Assembly (NCBI RefSeq): GCF_900167525.1
Contig: NZ_FUZQ01000003.1
Span: 186,001-250,000, forward strand
Source of the DNA: Krasilnikoviella flava
Lineage (GTDB): Bacteria > Actinomycetota > Actinomycetes > Actinomycetales > Cellulomonadaceae
DNA: 64,000 nt
Direction: 5' to 3'
The stretch's first letter is position 1; every line of letters starts with the position of its first letter. The notes under the pieces were generated by a model that searched no databases, was not told the DNA's origin, and saw only the letters and a list, made by a program, of their open reading frames with translations. Both the position numbers and the translations under genes were made by a program. Positions 51,413 through 60,463 of this stretch are shown one piece after another.

Positions 51413-52588
51413 ATGACCTCGTCCGCGACGGCGCCGCCGAGCCCGTGGGTGACCGACGTCGTCCTGGCGCTGGCATCGACGCTCGTCGTGGCGGTCGTCA
51501 TCGCCGCGGAACCCGCCGGAGAGGGCGACACCGGCCCGGCCGCGTACCTGTTCGCCGTCGGCCTCGGGGCGCTGGTACTGCTGCGGCGTCCGGCGCCGCG
51601 CACGATGCTCGTGCTGACGTTCCTCGGCGTGTGCGCCTACTACGCCCTCGGCTTCGCGCCGATCGGCATGGTGCTGCCCGCGGTGGCCGCGCTCTACTCG
51701 GCCGCGGAGCGCGGTCGCACCGGCTGGGCGGTCGGCACGGGGGCGGTGCTCATCGGGGTCGCCACGTACTTCCGCGTGACCGACGCCGACGTCGACCCCA
51801 GCGCGGCGCTCACGGCCTACGACCTGGTCACCAACGTGGCGCTCACGGCGGCGGCGGTCGCGCTCGGCGTCGCGGTCCGGCTGGCCCGCGAGGCACGCGA
51901 GCGCAGCGCCCTGCTCCGCGAACTCACGGCGGCGCAGGAGGCGCACGCCGCGCAGGAGCGGCTGCAGGCCGAGCGGCTGCGGATCGCGCGCGACCTGCAC
52001 GACACCGTGGGCCACCACCTGTCGGTGGTGGCGCTGCACGCCGGCGTCGCGGACGAGGCGGTCGGGCGGGACGACGACGCAGCACGGGGAGCGCTCGCCC
52101 GCGTCCGGGAGGCGACGTCGGGCACGCTCGACGAGCTGCGGGCCACGGTGAAGGTGCTGCGCGAACCCGGGCCGCCGGACGCCGCGCTCCGCCGACCGGC
52201 GGTGACCGGCCTGCGCGGCGTGGACACGCTCCTCGACCCGGCCCGGGCGGCGGGGCTGGACGTGGAGGCCCACCTGGACGTTCCTCCCGGGGCGCTGTCC
52301 GACGCGGTCGACGCCGCCGCGTTCAGGATCGTGCAGGAGGCGCTGACCAACGTCGTGCGGCACGCGGGCGCGCGGCGCGTGCGGGTGGGGGCCACCGTCG
52401 CGGACGGCGTGCTGCGGCTGTCCGTGACGGACGACGGCCGAGGCGCCGGCCCGCACGCGCCCACGGGCGCGGGGATCGCCGGGATGCGCGAGCGGGCCGG
52501 GCTGCTGGGCGGCACGTTCTCCGCACGCGACGTGCCGGGCGGCGGCTTCGCCGTCGTCGCCGAGCTCCCGGCCCACCCACCGGGCTGA
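51413..52588 (+). CDS. Sensor histidine kinase, NarL/DesK type (HisKA_3)
   Basis: A 391-residue membrane kinase: four or five hydrophobic helices within residues 13-156, a coiled segment (ARERSALLRELTAAQEAHAAQ), the phospho-acceptor His196 in RIARDLHDTVGHHLSVVALH, and an ATPase end with LTNVVRHAGA, DDGRGAG and GIAGMRERAGLLGG. No periplasmic sensor domain; the stimulus is perceived in the membrane. The response regulator follows 48 bases later. Confidence 0.94.
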   Translation: MTSSATAPPSPWVTDVVLALASTLVVAVVIAAEPAGEGDTGPAAYLFAVGLGALVLLRRPAPRTMLVLTFLGVCAYYALGFAPIGMVLPAVAALYSAAERGRTGWAVGTGAVLIGVATYFRVTDADVDPSAALTAYDLVTNVALTAAAVALGVAVRLAREARERSALLRELTAAQEAHAAQERLQAERLRIARDLHDTVGHHLSVVALHAGVADEAVGRDDDAARGALARVREATSGTLDELRATVKVLREPGPPDAALRRPAVTGLRGVDTLLDPARAAGLDVEAHLDVPPGALSDAVDAAAFRIVQEALTNVVRHAGARRVRVGATVADGVLRLSVTDDGRGAGPHAPTGAGIAGMRERAGLLGGTFSARDVPGGGFAVVAELPAHPPG

Positions 52589-52636
52589 CGGCCGCCACGA
52601 ATGCGCCGAGCCCCGGGAGACCGACACACTGGGCGG

Positions 52637-53293
52637 ATGATCCGGGTGGTGCTGGTCGACGACCAGGAGCTGGTCCGCGCCGGGCTGCGCCCGCTCGCGG
52701 AGCTCGACGGCGACGTCGCGGTGGTGGGCGAGGCGGCCGACGGCCGCGCCGGGCTGTCCCGCGTGCGCGAGCTGCGGCCCGACGTCGTGCTGATGGACGT
52801 GCGGATGCCCGGCCTGGACGGCATCGCCGCGACGCGGGAGATCGCCGCCGACCCGGCGCTGCGCGACGTCCGCGTCCTGGTGCTCACCACGTTCGACGAG
52901 GACGAGCACGTGGTCGAGGCGATCCGCGCCGGGGCATCGGGCTACCTCCTCAAGGACGTCTCCCCCGGCGACCTGCGGGCCGCGATCCGCACGGTGGCGG
53001 CCGGGGACTCCCTGCTGGCCCCGGCCGTCACGGCCACGGCGATGCGCGCGGTCGCCGCCGCGCCGCCCCGGCTCGACGACGCCGCCGTCGCCGGCCTCAC
53101 CGAGCGCGAGCGGGGGGTGCTCGTCCTCGTGGGCCGCGGGCTGACCAACGACGAGATCGCCCGCGACCTGTACCTCAGCCCCGCCACTGCCCGCACGTAC
53201 GTGAGCCGGCTGCTCACCCGGCTCGACGCCCGCGACCGCGCCGCGCTCGTCGTCCTCGCCTACGAGACCGGGCTGGTGCGCCCGGGCGGATGA
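52637..53293 (+). CDS. Response regulator, NarL/LuxR family
   Basis: A 218-residue transcription factor paired with the kinase upstream. The receiver has the acidic pocket VDDQ (Asp8, Asp9), phospho-acceptor Asp54 (LMDVRMPGLDG), Thr-bearing LTTF and Lys102 region GYLLKDVSPGD. The LuxR HTH is LTERERGVLVLVGRGLTNDEIARDLYLSPATARTYVSRLLTRLDARDRAALV. Its likely targets include the divergent multicopper oxidase operon (inference). Confidence 0.95.
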   Translation: MIRVVLVDDQELVRAGLRPLAELDGDVAVVGEAADGRAGLSRVRELRPDVVLMDVRMPGLDGIAATREIAADPALRDVRVLVLTTFDEDEHVVEAIRAGASGYLLKDVSPGDLRAAIRTVAAGDSLLAPAVTATAMRAVAAAPPRLDDAAVAGLTERERGVLVLVGRGLTNDEIARDLYLSPATARTYVSRLLTRLDARDRAALVVLAYETGLVRPGG

Positions 53294-53324
53294 CGGTAGA
53301 CGGCGGCGCGGCGCGGTCGGGCGC

Positions 53325-54440
53325 TCAGGCCCGCCCGCTGCCGAACACCTCGTCGAGGAGCCGTTGCCTCCCCTGCTGGAAGGCCGCGCCCATGGAGAGG
53401 GCCGCGTCGTCCACGTAGTTCAGCCCGGCGGTCAGGGTCGTGCCGCCGTCGGGCGTGCTGTACATGAGCGCGGCGGACCCCGCGATGCCTCCGTTGTGGG
53501 TGACGAGGGGGCCGTGGGCGGTCTCCTCGACGAACAGCCCGAGGCCGTAGCCGACCTTCGGATGCAGCGTGAGCATCTCGGACAGGAGAGGGGCCGGCAG
53601 GAGCCGGCCGCCGACCAGCCCGGAGATGAAGAGGTGCAGGTCCCGGGTGGTCGAGATCATGTCACCGCCGCTGGAGATCCAGGACGGGTCCTGACGGGTG
53701 ACGTCCACCGTCACCTCCTGGCCGTCGTCGTCGTACCGGTAGGAGGCGTGGGCGTGCGGCTCGGGGAGCTCCGGTGAGCTCGGCACCACCGTGCCAGTGA
53801 GCCCGAGCGGGGTCAGCACCAGCCGCTCCATCTCCTCGGCGAGCGTGCGGCCGGTCACGCTCTCGATCAGCAGCCGGGCGAGCACGTAGTTGGTGTTGGA
53901 GTAGCTCCAGTCCGTCCCGGGCGCGAACCGGGCGGGCTTCGACACCGCGAGCTGCACCAGCTCCTGGGGCCGGTAGCTCTTGAGCCGAAGATCCACCCAC
54001 TCCTTGCCCGTGGAGGGGATCCCGGGCTCGAACGTGCCGTCGGCGGAGAACTCGCCGGTGAAGTTGAAGACACCGCTGGTGTGCTGCAGCAGCATGCGCA
54101 CGGTGATCCGAGGGTCCAGATCTATGCCCGGCAGGTAGTCGCCCGCGGGCGCGTCCAGCGCGATCTTGCCCTCTGCCACGAGCCCGAGCACCACGGTCGA
54201 GACGAACGTCTTGGTGTTGCTGCCGATGCGCATGTGCCCGTCGGTCGACGGCCGGCCCGGCTCGCCGCGCTGGGCCAGCCCGTCGCTCCAGGCCCACTCA
54301 CCGTGGCGGTCGTTCACCCGCAGCTGGACCCCGGTGAACCCGGAGTCGACGATCTCGCGCAGGATCCTGCGCAGGGCGGGGCGCTCGTCGCCTGCGTGCT
54401 CGTCGCGCAGTTCGCCGGTCGCGACGTCGTGGATGGTCAT
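53325..54440 (-). CDS. Class C beta-lactamase-related serine hydrolase
   Basis: A 371-residue penicillin-binding/DD-peptidase-fold protein. The active-site Ser-x-x-Lys is SNTK at 74-77, the Tyr-x-Asn is YSN at 180-182 and the third motif region is THNGGIAGS. No signal peptide is visible, so it is probably an esterase or D-amino-peptidase-type cytosolic or non-classically exported enzyme, rather than a true beta-lactamase. Divergent from a LysR gene across 185 bases. Confidence 0.9.
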   Translation of the reverse strand: MTIHDVATGELRDEHAGDERPALRRILREIVDSGFTGVQLRVNDRHGEWAWSDGLAQRGEPGRPSTDGHMRIGSNTKTFVSTVVLGLVAEGKIALDAPAGDYLPGIDLDPRITVRMLLQHTSGVFNFTGEFSADGTFEPGIPSTGKEWVDLRLKSYRPQELVQLAVSKPARFAPGTDWSYSNTNYVLARLLIESVTGRTLAEEMERLVLTPLGLTGTVVPSSPELPEPHAHASYRYDDDGQEVTVDVTRQDPSWISSGGDMISTTRDLHLFISGLVGGRLLPAPLLSEMLTLHPKVGYGLGLFVEETAHGPLVTHNGGIAGSAALMYSTPDGGTTLTAGLNYVDDAALSMGAAFQQGRQRLLDEVFGSGRA

Positions 54441-54545
54441 GATGCTGCTCCTTGGTGTCGGGATGCGGGCGGACGTCAGCCGTCGAGAGAGCGCCCGACC
54501 TCAGGCTGGCGCGGTAGCGCAGGCCGATCAACGGCCGTTCCTGCA

Positions 54546-54559
54546 AGGCAGCGTTGCCT
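54546..54559. promoter_or_regulatory. Candidate LysR operator
   Basis: AGGCA-gcgt-TGCCT (54546-54559) is a small inverted repeat within the 185-base divergent region between the beta-lactamase-like gene and the LysR gene. A direct repeat GTTGAC occurs at 54594 and 54606, 12 bases apart, closer to LysR. Roles are inferred from position. Confidence 0.35.
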
Positions 54560-54625
54560 GACGGGTCATCGATGCGTGTCGCGTCACTTCGGCGTTGACC
54601 AGTAGGTTGACGCTCCGGAGGCGCC

Positions 54626-55528
54626 ATGGAACTGCGTGACATCGAGATCTTCTTGACGCTCGCCGAGGAGCTGCACTTCGGCCGCACCGCCGAGCGGCTG
54701 CACATCACGCCGTCGCGGGTCAGCCACGTCATCAAGACGCAGGAGCGGCGCGTCGGCGCGGCCCTGTTCGAGCGCACCTCCCGCACGGTTCGACTCACCC
54801 CGCTCGGGCGCCAGCTCCGCGACGACCTGCTGCCCGCGTACCAGCAGATCCAGCAGGCCATCGACCGGGCCGCGGCCGACGCCCGCAGCATCACCGGGAC
54901 GCTGCGGGTCGGATACACCACGCCCTGGGGCGCCGACCTGGCGTACCGCGCCGCCGAGGCCTTCCAGGGGCGTTACGCCGGCTGCTCGATACGGGTGCAG
55001 GAAGTCCCGCTCGACGATCCGCTCGGGCCGCTGCGCCGTGGCGAGCTGGAGCTGCACATCAGCGAGCTCCCGGTGCAGGTTCCCGGCGTCACCGAGGGGC
55101 CGGTCCTGTTCAGCGAGACGAGGGCCCTCATGGTGCCGTCCGGCCATCCCCTCGCCCGGCTCGACGGCGTGTCCCTCGAGCACCTCGCCGAGGTACCGCT
55201 GATCGGCCCACGAGGAGCCGCGCCGGCGGCCATGCGGGAAGCGCACGTGCCGGCCCGCACGCCCTCCGGCCTCGTCGTCCCGCGCGGCCCCTCCTACGCT
55301 CTCTGGTCCGAGGTGCCCGCGCTGGTCGCCGCCGGTCTTGGCGCCTCGATCGTGGCGGCCCGAGCCGAGCGGTACCACGACCGTCCCGGCATCGTTTTCG
55401 TCCCGTTCCACGACGGCCCCCGCCTCGAGTACGGCGTCCTGTGGCGCACTGCCGGGCACGCGCCGGCCGGCCGGGCGTTCGTCGACCTTCTCGTCGACCT
55501 CAGCGGCGCACACCCCGACGACGACTGA
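54626..55528 (+). CDS. LysR-family transcriptional regulator
   Basis: A 300-residue regulator: HTH 1-60 (ELRDIEIFLTLAEELHFGRTAERLHITPSRVSHVIKTQERRVGAALFERTSRTVRLTPLG) and a substrate-binding domain from about 90. It probably controls the divergent serine hydrolase gene; the intergenic palindrome at 54546 is a candidate site. Start ATG at 54626 opens the HTH directly. Confidence 0.94.
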   Translation: MELRDIEIFLTLAEELHFGRTAERLHITPSRVSHVIKTQERRVGAALFERTSRTVRLTPLGRQLRDDLLPAYQQIQQAIDRAAADARSITGTLRVGYTTPWGADLAYRAAEAFQGRYAGCSIRVQEVPLDDPLGPLRRGELELHISELPVQVPGVTEGPVLFSETRALMVPSGHPLARLDGVSLEHLAEVPLIGPRGAAPAAMREAHVPARTPSGLVVPRGPSYALWSEVPALVAAGLGASIVAARAERYHDRPGIVFVPFHDGPRLEYGVLWRTAGHAPAGRAFVDLLVDLSGAHPDDD

Positions 55529-55531
55529 GCG

Positions 55532-56185
55532 TCAGACCAGCCCGAGCTCCCGCGCCCGCACGCCCGCCTGGAAGCGCGACCCCGCGCCGAGGGCGACCAT
55601 CAGCTCGGCGACGCGACGACGGTACGTGCGCACTCCCATCCCCATCGCGCGGGCCGCGGTCTCGTCCTTGACGCCCTGCCCGAGCAGGTCGAGCACCTGG
55701 GGCGCGATCGCACGGATCTCGGCGATGCGGGCGTCGAAGACGGCCAGGTCCGTCGCCGACCGCCAGGCCGCGTCGAACAACGAGGTGACGCCCTGCACCG
55801 CCTCGGGCTGCGTGATCACGCTGTAGCTGCGGCGTCCGGCCTGGAGGTCGCCCGCCAGGATCACGAGCCGACGGTCGAGGACGATCGTCTCGTTGATCTC
55901 GTCGGGGGTGATGCGGACCTGCGCGCCGTACCGGTCGCGCAGCAGCTTCAGGTGCCGGGTGGCGACGGGGTCGAGCAGGACGCCGGACCGGTAGACCTTG
56001 CGGACGGTCGCGGCGCCCCGCGGCGGGTGCTCCACCGCGAGCCCCTCTGCCCGGTGCGCCGCCTGCCAGGTGAACAGGTCGTTGGCGGCGCACGCCACGT
56101 CGGTCGCGGTGGCGAACAGGTGCGCGGTGCGAGCGAGGAGCTCCTCCTCGCCCCGGACGATCGTGACGGCCTCTCCGGTCTGCAT
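55532..56185 (-). CDS. LuxR-type regulator with PLD/TrmB-like sensor domain
   Basis: A 217-residue regulator: about 150 residues of a TrmB/phospholipase-D-like effector domain (VRKVYRSGVLLDPVATRHLKLLRDRYGAQVRITPDEINETIVLDRRLVIL) and a C-terminal HTH (LLGQGVKDETAARAMGMGVRTYRRRVAELMVALGA). ATG at 56185. Convergent with LysR (stop-to-stop spacing three bases) and divergent from the aldo/keto reductase (98 bases), which it may control. Confidence 0.85.
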   Translation of the reverse strand: MQTGEAVTIVRGEEELLARTAHLFATATDVACAANDLFTWQAAHRAEGLAVEHPPRGAATVRKVYRSGVLLDPVATRHLKLLRDRYGAQVRITPDEINETIVLDRRLVILAGDLQAGRRSYSVITQPEAVQGVTSLFDAAWRSATDLAVFDARIAEIRAIAPQVLDLLGQGVKDETAARAMGMGVRTYRRRVAELMVALGAGSRFQAGVRARELGLV

Positions 56186-56283
56186 GCCCTCGATCCTGCA
56201 CCCCGGTGGCAGGGTCCTGCCAGGGTCGGCAACAACCTGCCATCGCCGAGGGGCGGGGGCGCGAGGCACGCAGGCTGGACCGC

Positions 56284-57231
56284 ATGACCACCACGACCAG
56301 CACCCCCTCCGCCACGACCACCGCCCCCGACGCCGGCGCCGCCGGCACCTGGCGGCTCGGCGACCGCACCGTGAACCGGCTCGGCCTGGGCGCCATGCGG
56401 CTCCCCGGCATCCTCGGCGCCCCGACGCCCCGCCCGCGCGAGGACGCGATCGCCGTGCTGCGGCGCGCCGTCGAGCTCGGCGTGAACCACATCGACACCG
56501 CCGCGTTCTACTTCCTGCCCACCCGCTCCGCGAACGAGCTGATCGGCGCCGCCCTCCGGCCCTACGCCGACGACCTGGTGATCACCACGAAGGTCGGCGC
56601 CTCCCGGTCGCGCGACGGCGTCTTCGAGCCGTACGCCCGCCCCGACCAGCTCCGCAGCCAGGTCGAGGAGAACATGCGGCAGCTCGGCCTCGACCAGCTG
56701 GACGTCGTGAACCTGCGCTGGGGCGCCGGCCTGGTGCGCGAGGCCGGGTCCGTCGCCGAGCACGTGGGCGCCCTCGCCGACCTGCGCGACGCGGGCCTGG
56801 TGCGGCACGTCGGCATCTCGAACGTGCTGCCCGAGCAGCTCGAGGAGGCGCTGACGATCACGCCCGTGGTCTGCGTGCAGAACCGGTACGGCCTCACCGA
56901 CCGCGCCGACGACGGGCTGCTGGAACGGTGCGGCGAGCTCGGCATCGCGTACGTGCCGTTCTTCTCCGTGGGCGCCGCCGTGCCCGGCGCCGTCCCGGGC
57001 GGCACTGCCGACGACACCGGCCGCGCCGAGGTCGAGGCCGTCGCCGCAGCTCACGGCGCGACGCCGGCCCAGGTGCGGCTGGCCTGGACGCTGCACCGCG
57101 GTCGGCACGTGCTCGCCATCCCCGGCACGGGGGACGCGGCGCACCTGGAGCAGAACGTCGCCGCCGCGGCGCTCCGCCTGACCGACGAGGAGCTCGCCGT
57201 GCTCGACGGGATCGCCCCCGCCGCCGCGTGA
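56284..57231 (+). CDS. Aldo/keto reductase
   Basis: A 315-residue NADPH-dependent oxidoreductase with the (beta/alpha)8 fold: catalytic Asp71 and Tyr76 in HIDTAAFYF, Lys103 in ITTKVGAS, and the C-terminal NADP site AIPGTGDAAHLEQN. The usual catalytic His position after strand 4 reads VVNLRWG, i.e. Asn, as in some family branches. The first 22 residues are Thr/Ala-rich. Divergent from the PLD-like/LuxR regulator. Confidence 0.9.
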   Translation: MTTTTSTPSATTTAPDAGAAGTWRLGDRTVNRLGLGAMRLPGILGAPTPRPREDAIAVLRRAVELGVNHIDTAAFYFLPTRSANELIGAALRPYADDLVITTKVGASRSRDGVFEPYARPDQLRSQVEENMRQLGLDQLDVVNLRWGAGLVREAGSVAEHVGALADLRDAGLVRHVGISNVLPEQLEEALTITPVVCVQNRYGLTDRADDGLLERCGELGIAYVPFFSVGAAVPGAVPGGTADDTGRAEVEAVAAAHGATPAQVRLAWTLHRGRHVLAIPGTGDAAHLEQNVAAAALRLTDEELAVLDGIAPAAA

Positions 57232-57252
57232 CGGCGGCGGGGGATCCCGCGC

Positions 57253-58224
57253 TCAGCCCTTGAGGCCGGTGTGCGCGAGCCCCTGGACGAACTGCTTCTG
57301 CGCCACGAGGAACACGGCCAGCACGGGCAGGACGGTCAGGGTGGTCGCGGCCAGCTGGACGTTCCACATGGGCCCGCCGTAGGCGTCGACGTACTGGGTC
57401 AGCGCCTGCGGCAGCGTGAAGGCGTCCTTGGAGGACAGGTAGACGATGGGCTCCAGGTAGAGGTTCCACGACTTGAGGAACGTGAAGATCGCGACGGCGG
57501 AGAGCGCTGAGCGCGACAGGGGGAACGCGATCCGCCAGAAGATCCCCCACCGGCCCAACCCGTCCATGCGGCCGGCCTCCTCGAGCTCGCCCGGCAGGCC
57601 GAGGAAGTACTGGCGCATGATGAAGGTCGCCAGCACGCTCGGTGCCCCGAAGACCGGGATCACGACCAGCGGCCAGTGGGTGTCGATGAGCCCCAGCGAG
57701 TTGACCATCCGGAACAGCGGCACGATCGTCACCTCGGACGGCACGAGCAGGCCGACGAGGACGAGCAGGAACAGCGCGTTCGCCCCGGGGAAGCGGATCC
57801 GGGCGAAGGCGTACCCGGCCATGGCGGACACGAGGATCGTCCCCGCCGTGACCAGCACCGCGATGTAGAGGCTGTTCCAGTACTGCTGGGCGAAGGGCTG
57901 GAGCCGGAACACCTCGCCGTAGGCCGCGAACGACGGGTCCTGCGGCCACAGCGTCGGCACGGAGCGCAGGATCTCGCTCATCGGCTTGAGGCTCGACGTC
58001 GCCATCCACCACGTGGGGAAGACGAACGGCACGCTGACGACGACGAGCAGGGCCACGAGCCCGGCCCGGCCCCACCGCCGCCGCGAGCGCCCGGGGCGGG
58101 CGGCACGGCGGTGCGGTGCGCCGCCGTCGCCGTCCCGTGCGGGCGGAGCCTCGTCGTGCCCGCCGGCCGTGCCCGGGCGCACCCCCGGACGCACGGCCGG
58201 GTCGGGGATCACGTCAGACTTCAT
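57253..58224 (-). CDS. ABC sugar transporter permease, MalG-type
   Basis: A 323-residue inner-membrane permease with six helices and the EAA loop EAGRMDGLGRWGIFWRIAFPL near residue 225. A 50-residue hydrophilic Arg/Pro-rich N-terminus precedes the first helix. Its ATG overlaps the MalF-type stop by 11 bases. Last gene of the sugar operon, convergent with the aldo/keto reductase. No ATPase gene in this operon, so it presumably uses a shared MsmK-like ATPase. Confidence 0.93.
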   Translation of the reverse strand: MKSDVIPDPAVRPGVRPGTAGGHDEAPPARDGDGGAPHRRAARPGRSRRRWGRAGLVALLVVVSVPFVFPTWWMATSSLKPMSEILRSVPTLWPQDPSFAAYGEVFRLQPFAQQYWNSLYIAVLVTAGTILVSAMAGYAFARIRFPGANALFLLVLVGLLVPSEVTIVPLFRMVNSLGLIDTHWPLVVIPVFGAPSVLATFIMRQYFLGLPGELEEAGRMDGLGRWGIFWRIAFPLSRSALSAVAIFTFLKSWNLYLEPIVYLSSKDAFTLPQALTQYVDAYGGPMWNVQLAATTLTVLPVLAVFLVAQKQFVQGLAHTGLKG

Positions 58225-59101
58225 GGAAGACCCACCTCTTGCGCGTCTGCCACTGCACGAGTGTCAGGACGAGGACGATGACGAACAGCAGGACGGAGAC
58301 CGCGCTCGCGTAGCCGAAGTCGTTGAAGCGGAACGCCTGCTGGTACAGGTAGTAGACGAGCACGGTGGTGGACGTCCCCGGCCCGCCGCCGGTGAGCACC
58401 GCGATCTGCGCGAAGACCTCGAGCGAGCCCACGATCGTGAGGATCGAGACCAGCAGCAGGGTGGGGCTGATGAGCGGCAGCGTGATCGAACGGAACCGCC
58501 GCCATGCGCCCGCGCCGTCGATGCGGGCGGCCTCCTGGATCTCCTCCGGCACCCCCTGCAGGGCGGCGAGGAACAGGATCATGTTGAGGCCGACGTTCTT
58601 GAAGACCTGCACGACGATCACGGAGAGCATCGCGGTGGTCTCGCCGCGCAGCCAGTTCGGGCCGTCGATCCCGACGGTCGAGAGGAACCCGTTGATGCCC
58701 CCGTCGGCCTGGAGCAGGAAGCTCCACACGATCGTCCACGCGACGAGCGACACGACGACGGGCGAGAAGAAGAACGTGCGGAAGGTCGTCGTGCCGGGCA
58801 GGCGCTGGTTGAGCAGGACGGCGAGCCCCAGCGCGAGCGTGACGTTGAGGACGACGAGCCCCACGGAGAACCACAGGCTCGCGACGAGCGAGTCGCGCAG
58901 GCCGGGGTCCTCCAGCATGCGCGCGTAGTTGTCCCCGCCCGTGAACGTGAACGTGCTCGCGAGGACGTTCCACTCGTGCAGCGAGTACCAGACCACGGCG
59001 ACCAGGGGCGCGACGACGAACGCGACCGCGCCGAGCACGGCGGGCGCGACCATGGTGTAACCCACGGCCGCGTCCCGCCTGCGCAGCGCCGAACCGGGCA
59101 C
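58214..59101 (-). CDS. ABC sugar transporter permease, MalF-type
   Basis: A 295-residue permease with six helices; the EAA loop reads EAARIDGAGAWRRFRSITLPL near residue 200. GTG at 59101 begins two bases after the stop of the solute-binding gene (59104-59106), and it overlaps the MalG-type start. An alternative internal start would delete the first basic residues (RRR) and is less likely. Confidence 0.92.
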   Translation of the reverse strand: MPGSALRRRDAAVGYTMVAPAVLGAVAFVVAPLVAVVWYSLHEWNVLASTFTFTGGDNYARMLEDPGLRDSLVASLWFSVGLVVLNVTLALGLAVLLNQRLPGTTTFRTFFFSPVVVSLVAWTIVWSFLLQADGGINGFLSTVGIDGPNWLRGETTAMLSVIVVQVFKNVGLNMILFLAALQGVPEEIQEAARIDGAGAWRRFRSITLPLISPTLLLVSILTIVGSLEVFAQIAVLTGGGPGTSTTVLVYYLYQQAFRFNDFGYASAVSVLLFVIVLVLTLVQWQTRKRWVFHEV

Positions 59102-59103
59102 GC

Positions 59104-60420
59104 TCAGTCCTCCAGGAGGGGCTGGATCGCGCCGCACGTGTCGGTGAGGACGGCCTCGACGTCGGCGTCCGCGGTCCAGAGGCCGTCGAGCTGCGCCCGC
59201 ACGGTCTCCTGCAGCTTGGCGAAGTTCTGGTGGGTCGGCTTGGTCACCGCGTCCTGGATGCCGTCGACGACGACCGCCTGGAGCTGCTCCTCGCTGAGCA
59301 GCGGGTTCGCCGCGGCGAGGTCGGCCGCGTTGAGCAGCGACTCCCGCGGCGGCGGGAAGTACGCGGCGAGGGTCGCGGCGTTCTCGGGGTTCGTGAACCA
59401 CGCGAGGAAGTCGGCCGCGACGTCCGGGTGCTCGCCGGCCGCGAAGACGCCGATGCCGGCCTGGCCGATGACGTTCTGCTGCCCCGCGGGGCCGGCCGGC
59501 AGCGGCACGACGTCCCAGGCGAACGAGTCGTCGAGCGACGACGCGCGGCTGATCTGGGTGATCGTCATCGCGGCGTCGCCCGCGAAGAAGTCGGCCGTGG
59601 TGCCCGGGCCGGGCATCGCGCCGTCGGTGAAGGTCGCGTCGTGGATCCACGTGAGCGCGTCCACCATCGCCGGGTCGGTGAAGGTGCACTGCGTGCCGTC
59701 CTCGCTCCACGGCGCGGCGCCCCAGCCGTCCCAGACGCTCGACAGGTTCTCCCAGGCCTGGAAGTCGAAGTCGCGCACGACGAGCCCCTGCTTGCCGGAC
59801 TTCTCGGCGGCGGCCGCCGCGATGTCGCGAGCGTTGTCGTAGGTCCAGTCCCCGGCGGCGACGAGGTCGGCCGGGTTCTCCTGCCCCGCGGCCTCCACCT
59901 GGTCGGTGTTGACGAAGATCCCGAACGGCGAGTTGGAGAACGGGTACGCGTACAGCCCGCCGTCCTTCTGCCACAGCGAGAGCGACGAGTCGAGCAGGTC
60001 GTCGTACTCGTACCCCTCGGTCTGCTCGAGCACGGGCCCGACGTCGACCAGGGCGCCGCTCTCCACGAACTCGGGGGCGTAGCTCTCGAGGATCCAGGCG
60101 AGGTCGGGGGCGTTGCCGCCCGCGAGCTGGGTCGTGAGGGAGGTCGTGTAGTCCTCGAACGGGACGGGCTCGAAGGTGACGCCCGAGACGAGGTCCGGGT
60201 TCGCCTCGACGTACGCGTCGGCGATCTCCTGGAACTGGGCGAGCTGCGTCTCGTCGGCCGTCCAGACCGTCATGCGCAGGTCGACGGGCTCGTCCGGCGT
60301 CTCGGGCTCGCCGGCGGCGCCCTGCCCGTCGCCGCCGCAGGCGGTCAGGGCGAGCAGCGCCGCGACGGCGGCGGCCCCGGTGGCGGCCGCACGGGTGCGG
60401 CGGGTGGTGGTGGAGTTCAT
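59104..60420 (-). CDS. ABC sugar transporter solute-binding lipoprotein
   Basis: A 438-residue extracellular substrate-binding protein. The lipobox LLALTAC gives Cys28. The mature protein has the family fold with LRMTVWTADETQLAQFQEIADAY, AGGNAPDLAWI, YPFSNSPFGIFVNTDQ and FLAWFTNPENA. It is close to CUT1 oligosaccharide-binding proteins. ATG at 60420 follows AAGGAG. The binding specificity cannot be read from sequence; the neighbouring FAD oxidoreductase suggests an oxidisable sugar or polyol. Confidence 0.94.
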   Translation of the reverse strand: MNSTTTRRTRAAATGAAAVAALLALTACGGDGQGAAGEPETPDEPVDLRMTVWTADETQLAQFQEIADAYVEANPDLVSGVTFEPVPFEDYTTSLTTQLAGGNAPDLAWILESYAPEFVESGALVDVGPVLEQTEGYEYDDLLDSSLSLWQKDGGLYAYPFSNSPFGIFVNTDQVEAAGQENPADLVAAGDWTYDNARDIAAAAAEKSGKQGLVVRDFDFQAWENLSSVWDGWGAAPWSEDGTQCTFTDPAMVDALTWIHDATFTDGAMPGPGTTADFFAGDAAMTITQISRASSLDDSFAWDVVPLPAGPAGQQNVIGQAGIGVFAAGEHPDVAADFLAWFTNPENAATLAAYFPPPRESLLNAADLAAANPLLSEEQLQAVVVDGIQDAVTKPTHQNFAKLQETVRAQLDGLWTADADVEAVLTDTCGAIQPLLED

Positions 60421-60463
60421 CAGTGCTCCTTCGGACTGAGTGCTCGGGCGGGGACGGGGCCGG

